Assembly (NCBI GenBank): GCA_036504995.1
Contig: DASXUG010000005.1
Coordinates: 248,001-312,000, forward strand
Length of the DNA stretch: 64,000 bases
Source: DASXUG01 sp036504995
GTDB lineage: Bacteria > Pseudomonadota > Gammaproteobacteria > Burkholderiales > Methylophilaceae
Direction of reading: 5' to 3'
In this document: positions 9,417 through 16,615 of the stretch, piece by piece
How the letters are laid out: each line of letters starts with the position of its first letter
How positions within the stretch are numbered: the first letter of the stretch is position 1
Translations under genes and position numbers: made by a program
The notes under the pieces: model-generated
Database searches by the model: none
What the model was told of the DNA's origin: nothing
The model's input: the letters and a program-made list of their open reading frames with translations, nothing else

Positions 9417-10604
9417 ATGTTTAGCCAATTTATTATTTATCAAAAAGCATCGCTATCACGTTTTGTTGGTTTATCCATTCAAGCTGCGCTGATTAGCACG
9501 CTTTCTTTGTCATCTATCGCCGCATCTGCCGCAGATATTCCACCAGCACCAAGCTTGGCTGTAAAAGCGTACCTACTTAAAGACTTCAATAGTGGCAACA
9601 TTGTTGCGCAACAGAAAGCAGACAGCAAAATCGAGCCTGCTTCACTGACGAAAATTATGACGGCCTATTTGTCATTTAAAGCGCTGAAAAATGGCCACTT
9701 AACGCTCACACAAACCCTCCCCATCAGCACCAGAGCATGGAAAACTGAAGGTTCAAAGATGTTTGTAGATCCCAGCATGTCAGTGACTGTGGATGAATTA
9801 TTGCATGGCATGATTATTGTGTCTGGTAATGATGCCTCTATTGCATTGGCAGAGGGGATTGCCTCTACCGAAGAAATGTTTGCGGATATGATGAATAAGC
9901 AAGCCGCTGAGTTGGGCATGAAAAATACGCATTATATGAATGCAACAGGCTTGCCAGATCCACAACATTACACCACTGCCTATGACTTATCCTTGCTGGC
10001 AACCGCGCTTATTCGTGACTTTCCAGATCAATATAAGCGCTTGTACGGCGTCAAGGAATATACTTACAACAAAATCACTCAGCCTAATCGCAATCGCTTG
10101 TTGTGGCTTGACCCTTATGTAGATGGCATGAAAACAGGCCATACAGAAACAGCAGGTTATTGCTTAATTTCATCAGCAAAACGTGGTGATACACGTCTGA
10201 TCTCAGTCATCCTAGGTGCGCCAACCGATAGCGCACGGGCGACGGAAAGTCAGAAATTATTGAATTATGGCTTTCAATTTTTTGAATCACACTTGGTTTA
10301 TAAAGCAGGTAGCACCATTAGCAATATCAAAGTCTGGAAGGGCGCCGAAAATAATTTGAGTGCTAGCGTCGCTAACGACTTATATGTGGTCTTGCCGAAG
10401 GGCGAATATGCAAATGTTAAGGCCTCCGTCACGACAAAACAGCCTTTAATTGCCCCTATTAGCCAAGGTCAGGAAGTGGGTACCATTAAATTCACTTTAA
10501 ACGACAAAGTGGTGGACGAGCGCAAACTGATTGCACCTAAAGCAATACCCGCAGCAGGAATTTTTGGCCGCATGTGGGATAGCATTAAACTCTTGATCCA
10601 ATAG
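9417..10604 (+). CDS. dacA: D-alanyl-D-alanine carboxypeptidase (PBP5/6 family)
   Basis: This class C penicillin-binding protein trims the terminal D-Ala from pentapeptide stems. It has 395 residues, with a signal peptide ending near ASAADIPPAP. The serine-peptidase motifs are intact: Ser76-x-x-Lys79 in PASLTKIM, SGN in VSGNDASIALAEG and KTG in MKTGHTETAGYC. A PBP5-type C-terminal beta domain follows, ending in the amphipathic membrane-binding helix around IFGRMWDSIKLLIQ. The assignment as the dacA orthologue rests on synteny (rlpA-dacA-ybeD-lipB). Confidence 0.95.
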   Translation: MFSQFIIYQKASLSRFVGLSIQAALISTLSLSSIAASAADIPPAPSLAVKAYLLKDFNSGNIVAQQKADSKIEPASLTKIMTAYLSFKALKNGHLTLTQTLPISTRAWKTEGSKMFVDPSMSVTVDELLHGMIIVSGNDASIALAEGIASTEEMFADMMNKQAAELGMKNTHYMNATGLPDPQHYTTAYDLSLLATALIRDFPDQYKRLYGVKEYTYNKITQPNRNRLLWLDPYVDGMKTGHTETAGYCLISSAKRGDTRLISVILGAPTDSARATESQKLLNYGFQFFESHLVYKAGSTISNIKVWKGAENNLSASVANDLYVVLPKGEYANVKASVTTKQPLIAPISQGQEVGTIKFTLNDKVVDERKLIAPKAIPAAGIFGRMWDSIKLLIQ

Positions 10605-10613
10605 GATTTTCAC

Positions 10614-10934
10614 ATGACCGACGAAAATATCCCACCTAAAAAAGCGCACCACCCTACGGCGGCCGAAGATGAAGTGACGGAAACGTTAGTCGAGTTTCCA
10701 TGCGACTTTCCCATTAAAGTCATGGGTGAAGAGCAAGCAAATTTGGCTGAAGTTATCGTAGATGTGATTCAATCAATACTGCCTGATTTTGATAGCAGCA
10801 AAGTTGCAACACGCGCCAGCTCTGGCGGTCGCTATCTCAGTCTTACATGTACGGTTTATGTAACATCAAAACCACAATTAGACGCCGTTTACATGGCCTT
10901 AAGCAAACACCCTATCGTTAAATTCGTGTTGTAG
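10614..10934 (+). CDS. YbeD family protein (DUF493)
   Basis: A small soluble protein of 106 residues in the YbeD/DUF493 family, with an ACT-like fold of unknown function. Family motifs are seen at TLVEFPCDFPIKVMGE and the C-terminal LDAVYMALSKHPIVKFVL. The N-terminal 20 residues are charged and probably disordered. It starts 10 bases after dacA with an AGGA ribosome site. As in Enterobacteria it lies between dacA and lipB, which suggests co-transcription; a link to lipoate metabolism has been proposed for the family but is unproven. Confidence 0.92.
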   Translation: MTDENIPPKKAHHPTAAEDEVTETLVEFPCDFPIKVMGEEQANLAEVIVDVIQSILPDFDSSKVATRASSGGRYLSLTCTVYVTSKPQLDAVYMALSKHPIVKFVL

Positions 10935-10961
10935 TTCGGCTGCGTTTGCTCATATTTAGTG

Positions 10962-11600
10962 ATGCAAGATTTAAAAATACGTAATCTTGGCCTGACCGAT
11001 TACCAACAAACTTGGCATGCCATGCAGGCGTTTACCGCTCAACGCAACGCCGAAACAACAGATGAGTTGTGGCTTACCGAACATGATGCGGTGTATACCT
11101 TAGGATTAAATCGTAAAGAGGTAAAACCGCCAACACGGGATGACATTCCCGTTGTTTTAGTAGATAGAGGCGGGAAAATCACTTATCATGGCAAGGGTCA
11201 AGTAATTATTTACTTACTGATTGATTTAAAAAGAAAAAATCTCTCGATTCGCCAAATAGTCAGCGCCATGGAGAACAGCATGATCTCACTATTAGCTGAA
11301 TATCAAATACAAGCTGAGGCACGTGTTACCGCGCCTGGTGTGTATGTTGGGGAGAAAAAAATTGGGGCCCTAGGGCTTAGGCTTAAAAATCAATGTAGCT
11401 ATCACGGCTTAAGCCTGAATGTAGACATGGATTTATCGCCATTTGCTGCGATAGACCCCTGTGGCTATCAAGGTCAAGAAGTTACCCAAACACGTGATCT
11501 TGGCATAGCATTAAGCATGGAACCGGCAGGTAAAAAGCTGCTCACCTATCTAACTAATGATTTGCAATATGGGAAAGTAACACATGAATCAGGCGCCTAA
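10962..11600 (+). CDS. lipB: Lipoyl(octanoyl) transferase LipB
   Basis: LipB moves the octanoyl group from octanoyl-ACP to the lipoyl domains of 2-oxoacid dehydrogenases and GcvH. It has about 212 residues. The signature VDRGGKITYHGKGQVIIY is present, with the catalytic Lys in GEKKIGALGLRL and the catalytic Cys in AIDPCGYQG. The frame also has a GTG just upstream at 10959; I prefer the ATG at 10962. The end overlaps lipA by 17 bases. Confidence 0.96.
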   Translation: MQDLKIRNLGLTDYQQTWHAMQAFTAQRNAETTDELWLTEHDAVYTLGLNRKEVKPPTRDDIPVVLVDRGGKITYHGKGQVIIYLLIDLKRKNLSIRQIVSAMENSMISLLAEYQIQAEARVTAPGVYVGEKKIGALGLRLKNQCSYHGLSLNVDMDLSPFAAIDPCGYQGQEVTQTRDLGIALSMEPAGKKLLTYLTNDLQYGKVTHESGA

Positions 11601-12534
11601 AAAAGTGGCTGGCGTAAAAGAAACGGGAGCGGCCAAAACTGCACGTATCCCAATTAAGATCGTACCGCAGCCAGCTATGCGCAAGCCAGAGTGGATACGC
11701 ATGAAAATGCCAGACTCCGCACGCTTTCAAGAAATTAAACAGATTTTACGCGAAAATAATTTGCACACGGTTTGCGAAGAAGCCTCGTGTCCGAATATTG
11801 GCGAGTGTTTTAGCGGCGGCACAGCCACCTTTATGATTCTGGGCGACATTTGTACCCGTCGCTGTCCATTTTGTGATGTGGCGCATGGCAAACCACTTGC
11901 ACCAGACGTGAATGAGCCAGAAAATCTGGCTCGCACCATCGCACAAATGCGCTTGAAGTACGTGGTCATTACCAGCGTAGATCGTGATGATTTACGTGAT
12001 GGCGGTGCACAACACTTTGCTGATTGCATTCAGGCAGTACGTCAGCAATCACCAGAAATTAAAATCGAAGTACTCGTGCCTGATTTTAGAGGGCGGATTG
12101 AGGTAGCCCTTGAGATTTTAAAATCTGCACCACCAGATGTCATGAATCACAACTTAGAAACTGTGCCACGCCTGTACAAGCAAGCAAGACCAGGTGCAGA
12201 CTATCAAAACTCATTAGACCTACTCAAAAATTTTACAAAGCTACACCCTGATGTGCCTGCCAAATCAGGTTTAATGTTAGGTTTGGGGGAAACCGACGAA
12301 GAAATTTTAGCGGTCATGCGTGATTTGCGTGCACATAATGTCAGCATGTTGACACTAGGGCAATATTTACAACCAAGCCCACATCATCTACCGGTAACGC
12401 GTTTTGTAACACCTGAGCGCTTTGCGCAGTTTGAACAAGAGGCTTTAGCAATGGGTTTCACCCACGCCGCATGTGGGCCAATGGTACGCAGTTCTTATCA
12501 CGCCGATACACAGGCACATTCAGCAGGCGTATGA
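11584..12534 (+). CDS. lipA: Lipoyl synthase LipA (radical SAM)
   Basis: LipA inserts two sulfurs into octanoyl groups to make lipoate. It has 316 residues. Both iron-sulfur clusters can be traced: the auxiliary cluster Cys set in CEEASCPNIGEC and the radical-SAM CxxxCxxC in CTRRCPFC. The conserved serine ligand region is at the C-terminus (VRSSYHAD). The N-terminal 30 residues are a Lys/Pro-rich extension. It is the last gene of the plus-strand block and faces the histidine kinase gene. Confidence 0.97.
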   Translation: MNQAPKKVAGVKETGAAKTARIPIKIVPQPAMRKPEWIRMKMPDSARFQEIKQILRENNLHTVCEEASCPNIGECFSGGTATFMILGDICTRRCPFCDVAHGKPLAPDVNEPENLARTIAQMRLKYVVITSVDRDDLRDGGAQHFADCIQAVRQQSPEIKIEVLVPDFRGRIEVALEILKSAPPDVMNHNLETVPRLYKQARPGADYQNSLDLLKNFTKLHPDVPAKSGLMLGLGETDEEILAVMRDLRAHNVSMLTLGQYLQPSPHHLPVTRFVTPERFAQFEQEALAMGFTHAACGPMVRSSYHADTQAHSAGV

Positions 12535-12542
12535 ACAAATAA

Positions 12543-12564
12543 TAGTTTGGGATATCTCAAACTA
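12543..12564. terminator. Near-perfect 22-bp palindrome between convergent lipA and kinase genes
   Basis: TAGTTTG and CAAACTA flank an inner GATATC with one G-T pair, giving an 11-bp stem if transcribed from either side. There is no T run, so it may be a weak bidirectional terminator or a protein-binding site. The rest of the 103-base spacer shows nothing clear. Confidence 0.35.
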
Positions 12565-12637
12565 CAATCGGCTTTAGCTAGGGATAATCCGCGCGCTTTC
12601 AATCTGCATGGGCGCTGTTAAGATCAACATCATCATT

Positions 12638-14011
12638 TTATTGGTTATCCAACCCAGGCAGTTCCAAAGTAACGACTAAGCCTAGACCACCCGCTTTGAT
12701 ATTTTTCAGGCTAATAGAGCCTTGGTAATGGTTTGCAATAATGCGGGCTATGGTTAAACCTAGGCCTGTAGTTCTAGAGTTCCTAGCGCTTGAATTTTCT
12801 GAGCGCTTAAACGGATGCAACACGTTTTCCAATTGATCGTTAGGAATACCAGGTCCGCCATCTGTAATAGTAATAATCGCTTTACAGTGCTCCCTGCTTG
12901 CATGGATATGGGCGTAACCACCATACTTGAGGGCGTTTTCTACCAAATTAGAAATACAACGTCTAATTGCGTGAGGTGAAGCAAGCACAGGCTTACCAAC
13001 TTTACCAGTCAAGGTAACATCTGATCCAGCATCAATCGCATCTTGATAGATCGCGGTAATCAGCACGTCTAAGTCTACTGTTTCAAAGGGGTCATCTAAG
13101 CTCATCAATTGCGCATACACAATGCCTTGACTGATAATCTCCTGTGCATCAGCAAGGTCATCCACCAGACCATTTTTAAGATCAATATCAGCGATTTTTT
13201 CCAAACGCAGTCTTAATCGAGTTAGCGGGGTTTGCAAATCATGCACGACCCCAGCAAGCATAAAGGTGCGCTCTTCTATGTGATTGCGGATACTCTTTTG
13301 CATCGTATTAAATGCGATGGAAGCCTCACGCACTTCTGTGGGGCCCTTGGTGGTGAAAAGCGCAGGCTGTTCTATATTATTGCCTAACCGCTTGGCTGCG
13401 CTTGCTAATTCGCGTAAAGGCTGACTGGCGATACGAGCAACGATAAGTGAAAGCAGCGCTATCGTAATGAGAAAAAAGGTCGCAGTAAATAAAAAATCCC
13501 CATGAAAAAGTGGTGGTCCACCATCACGCAAAGCGACATCAATTTTTACCAAAGTACCATCGTTTAAAGTGGTTAACACAGTTGCACAGTGTTTTACCTC
13601 TGCTGCGTGACCATACTCGCTGAAGTGGCTGGGGCAGTAGTCGCCCCTGTGCTCTTCTGTTTTGAAAGCACTATCCAACCCCAGCACCTGCTTAATGGCG
13701 TTATTAAAATTAACCAGAAATGCTGTTGCTTGATGATCGCTTGCAGGTGAAGCGGTATTTGAGAAGCCGATACGAACGCCTGACTTCTCAGCGATTTCAC
13801 TATAAGCGATTCTTGAAGACGGAGGAAATGAGTTTAAAATTAATAAAACCTGATGAATGTGATCAGCTGCTTGCTGCGCCTTAAACTGAATGGTCAACTC
13901 TTGGCGATAATGCTCGGCAAATGCCATCACGATGGATGCTGAGAAAATGCTGCCGCCCACCAAAATAAGAAAGACTCGACCAGTCATCGAGCTTAACAAA
14001 TTTTTCATCAT
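12638..14011 (-). CDS. Orphan sensor histidine kinase (EnvZ-like)
   Basis: A membrane histidine kinase of 457 residues. Order: membrane segment 1 (about 11-29), a periplasmic domain of about 145 residues with two cysteines, membrane segment 2 (about 178-200), HAMP (SQPLRELASAAKRLGN), HisKA with the phospho-acceptor His257 in VVHDLQTPLTRLRLRLE, and the ATPase domain with N box NLVENALKYGG, G1 DGGPGIPND and G2 TTGLGLTIAR. The H box resembles the EnvZ/OmpR class, so the expected partner would be an OmpR-type regulator. None is adjacent, so the partner must be encoded elsewhere. The start has a strong GAGGGAG ribosome site at 14018-14024. Stimulus unknown. Confidence 0.93.
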   Translation of the reverse strand: MMKNLLSSMTGRVFLILVGGSIFSASIVMAFAEHYRQELTIQFKAQQAADHIHQVLLILNSFPPSSRIAYSEIAEKSGVRIGFSNTASPASDHQATAFLVNFNNAIKQVLGLDSAFKTEEHRGDYCPSHFSEYGHAAEVKHCATVLTTLNDGTLVKIDVALRDGGPPLFHGDFLFTATFFLITIALLSLIVARIASQPLRELASAAKRLGNNIEQPALFTTKGPTEVREASIAFNTMQKSIRNHIEERTFMLAGVVHDLQTPLTRLRLRLEKIADIDLKNGLVDDLADAQEIISQGIVYAQLMSLDDPFETVDLDVLITAIYQDAIDAGSDVTLTGKVGKPVLASPHAIRRCISNLVENALKYGGYAHIHASREHCKAIITITDGGPGIPNDQLENVLHPFKRSENSSARNSRTTGLGLTIARIIANHYQGSISLKNIKAGGLGLVVTLELPGLDNQ

Positions 14012-14065
14012 GATTTACTCCCTCAACTTTGGCAGTAAGTACATCAACCGAACCTTTACCTGCGT

Positions 14066-14521
14066 CTATCGGATCAATTGACGGCGTACTCCAAACCCTA
14101 TCATGGCGATTCCCACTAACAGCATGGAGTAAGTATTTGTTTCTGGCACCGTGATTAAATTTGACTTCTTCCTAGTCATAGCACTGGCTTGAAAAATACT
14201 CAGAACTAATGTATTGATTGGAAAAGTCTTATCAAAATAGCTTAAGTCTGCAGATGAAGAAGAGCGTGGTTCATCTACATTTTTATCAAAATCACTGCTG
14301 ATTTTCAATGCATTAGAACTATCCACCCTGTGTATCGCTTTAGCGGTCACATGAGACAAACTAACAAAGGAGTCCCTTGCTTGGCTAGTGCAGTGCTCAT
14401 AGACTTTAGAATTTTCTGCTGAGCAATCTAAGGTTATTGCAGAAACTTCTGCTCCCTGTAGCATTATGCAAAGCCCTATAAAAACAAAACAAACGCGACT
14501 AAAATTGATATTAAGCCCCAT
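14066..14521 (-). CDS. PEP-CTERM sorting-signal protein
   Basis: A secreted protein of 151 residues of unknown function. It has an N-terminal signal peptide (hydrophobic core CFVFIGLCIMLQG, cleavage near VSA) and a C-terminal sorting signal: VPETNTYSMLLVGIAMIGFG followed by the basic tail VRRQLIR. That is the PEP-CTERM layout (a V-P-E motif, a membrane helix and an Arg-rich end) recognised by exosortase (EpsH/XrtA). The middle, about 90 residues, is Ser-rich and matches nothing I know. It is encoded 54 bases upstream of the orphan kinase on the same strand and may be co-transcribed. No exosortase lies in the window. Confidence 0.8.
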   Translation of the reverse strand: MGLNINFSRVCFVFIGLCIMLQGAEVSAITLDCSAENSKVYEHCTSQARDSFVSLSHVTAKAIHRVDSSNALKISSDFDKNVDEPRSSSSADLSYFDKTFPINTLVLSIFQASAMTRKKSNLITVPETNTYSMLLVGIAMIGFGVRRQLIR

Positions 14522-14901
14522 CTAGTACCCTGTATAAAATTTTAAAAGTAAGTCATCAAACGATTGATGTCATCTGGATATCAGAGAAATCTACGCTGAT
14601 TGTAGTGTTAGTTTGTAGCCTCATCTGTTGATATGGCTTTTTACGATAAAAGACTCAACAGCTAGGTCTACAATTAAGCTGATTGGACTGTATAGGAAAT
14701 TAAATGGAAGTTAAATGGGGTTAACAAAAGTTAACACTTTGCTGTTGAATGCTAGGTTGGCTTTAACGCCTGCCAATACCGTTGCAGTAATTTGTTTTAG
14801 GTTATCAGGGAGTTAATGTTAAATACAACACTCCCTGCACGCCAAATTGCCCATGCAGGGAATGGGCGCTGGATAGACCACTATAGTTGCCTACTAGCAA
14901 C
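14522..14901. other. Intergenic region upstream of the PEP-CTERM gene
   Basis: These 380 bases lie between the diguanylate cyclase stop and the PEP-CTERM gene start, both on the minus strand. The part next to 14521 should hold the PEP-CTERM promoter. An imperfect repeat GTTAACA / GTTAACA occurs near 14720-14735. A hairpin (TCCCTGCA at 14832-14839 with TGCAGGGA at 14854-14861, 14-nt loop) lies just after the cyclase gene and could end its transcript, though no T run follows. I see no gene here. Confidence 0.4.
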
Positions 14902-16317
14902 TTACCCACTAGCAAGAATAAACTTATTACGCCCAGAATTCTTGGCTTCATAAAGCGCATGATCTGCTTCGGCAACAACCAACTCGTAATCTAACTTACC
15001 TTTAGCCAAGGCCCCACCGATACTCGCAGTAACGGAAATAGCTTTACCGTTTGATATTTGAATCTGAGCCTGCGCAATTTTTATTCTTAGCGCTTCAGCG
15101 ACCTGAGCAACCATCTTACTATCGACCTCTATCAAAGTAAGCAGTATTTCCTCTCCACCGAATCTGAAGGCGAAATCTGATGGTTTGACAGACTCTGTAA
15201 TTAAAGCTGCTACTTTTTGTAACACTGCATCGCCAGCCAAGTGCCCATAGGTATCATTAATTTTTTTAAAGTGATCAATATCAAGAATTAGAATAGCAAA
15301 ACCAATTGAACCCACGCGCTTCTGAAGCGCTATTTCTCTAGACAGCACTGTATGCATAAAGCGCCTATTCAGCAATCTGGTTAGGCTGTCCCGCGCATTA
15401 TCGATCTCAATATGGGAGTCGAAAATCTCATTAACGACAAACTTCAGTTTAACCAACTCATCTTGAATTAGGCTAAATTGATTACTAATTGCAACTCTAT
15501 CGTTATATGGAGTCATTTCGAGATTAGGGAGTACTTGCTGATCAATTTTTGCAATACAGTCAATGACCTCTTTTAATTTTGGGGAGCTTTCGAACATCAG
15601 GCTTGCTTTATGTAAGAACCACATGCCAAATTCAGATCTGGCTAACTTGGGCAGGCCCAGTTCTGATGGATTGTAAAACCATACCAATATATTTCTTTCC
15701 CACTCGCTAAGGAAGGCACGCTGACGTTCTTTTTCCATCCCAATATTATTGCCCAGAGCCGCTAATCGATAGGACTCGTCCAGTCGGGTTTGGTCAGAAA
15801 TAGACTTCATATACCCATGATTGCGAATCTCATAGGAAAAGCCGATCAGATTGGTCACATAAGTAACGGCTTGAATCGATTCCTGATCTGGCCAGTTTTC
15901 AGAAAGAATATTAAACAGCAACCAAGAGTTGATCATTCTCAGGCTTTTAGAAACGGCATGCGGAGGGTAGCCTATTCTCGACAACTTCTTACCCAACTCA
16001 TTTTGCTCTCTTACAAAGTGATAGGCATCAACGAACTGCATTTGGAATAGCTGTCGCACCCACACTTCGAAAGTAGACACCCATTTATCCTTCATTTCCT
16101 CGGTATTGATAAGTTTTTTTAGGGCTGGGTCAGCGTTTAAATAGTTTCTATATTGAGCTAACAGGTCATGAATACGCGTGCTAAATAAATCGAAAACCAA
16201 TTTAATCACGGAAGCTGGAGTCGACTCGACAATATGATTCCATTCATTGATCACTAGATCATCAAGATAGTCGATAGTTGGTTCAACTGAGTATAATGTA
16301 TCATTATCTAAAGTCAT
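14902..16317 (-). CDS. Globin-coupled diguanylate cyclase lacking the proximal heme His
   Basis: A 471-residue GGDEF protein with the three-part layout of E. coli DosC: an N-terminal globin-like sensor (about 15-165), a middle domain with SEFGMWFLHKASLMF (DosC has the equivalent DFGLWFNHK motif), and a C-terminal GGDEF domain. The cyclase motifs are DIDHFKKINDTYGHLAGDA and FRFGGEEI; the inhibitory-site RxxD is KPSD here. The segment that carries the proximal His of DosC (EVHARIGIP) reads KKLSRIGYP, so that His is Leu112 (bases 15984-15982). Heme binding is therefore doubtful. I chose the second in-frame ATG (16317) because AAGGGTG precedes it; the first ATG (16332) has no ribosome site. Confidence 0.87.
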   Translation of the reverse strand: MTLDNDTLYSVEPTIDYLDDLVINEWNHIVESTPASVIKLVFDLFSTRIHDLLAQYRNYLNADPALKKLINTEEMKDKWVSTFEVWVRQLFQMQFVDAYHFVREQNELGKKLSRIGYPPHAVSKSLRMINSWLLFNILSENWPDQESIQAVTYVTNLIGFSYEIRNHGYMKSISDQTRLDESYRLAALGNNIGMEKERQRAFLSEWERNILVWFYNPSELGLPKLARSEFGMWFLHKASLMFESSPKLKEVIDCIAKIDQQVLPNLEMTPYNDRVAISNQFSLIQDELVKLKFVVNEIFDSHIEIDNARDSLTRLLNRRFMHTVLSREIALQKRVGSIGFAILILDIDHFKKINDTYGHLAGDAVLQKVAALITESVKPSDFAFRFGGEEILLTLIEVDSKMVAQVAEALRIKIAQAQIQISNGKAISVTASIGGALAKGKLDYELVVAEADHALYEAKNSGRNKFILASG

Positions 16318-16615
16318 ATGATCACCCTTCATTTTTTGAAATTCTAATTAACGGGCTACTACTTAAATTATTTTAAAACTCAAGGCCTCATGTAATCCCT
16401 TCTGAAATGTCCACGTTTCATCGACTATCTCTGGAAATATTAATTCAACCACCCTTAAGCTTGAACCAAATTGCAGCAGGGCTGACTTTTTATAGCCACC
16501 CCTGCCAAGACTCAATTTAAATACCAACTAAGTTGATACGCTAAAAACATTAGCCACAACTCAAATTTGAAATGTCAGTCTATTTTTTATTAAAACGCCT
16601 CTAAACCCTCATTAC
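16318..16615. other. Intergenic spacer between chemoreceptor and diguanylate cyclase
   Basis: About 300 bases between two minus-strand genes. It should hold the promoter of the diguanylate cyclase. I see no gene, strong hairpin or recognisable promoter in it. Confidence 0.3.
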
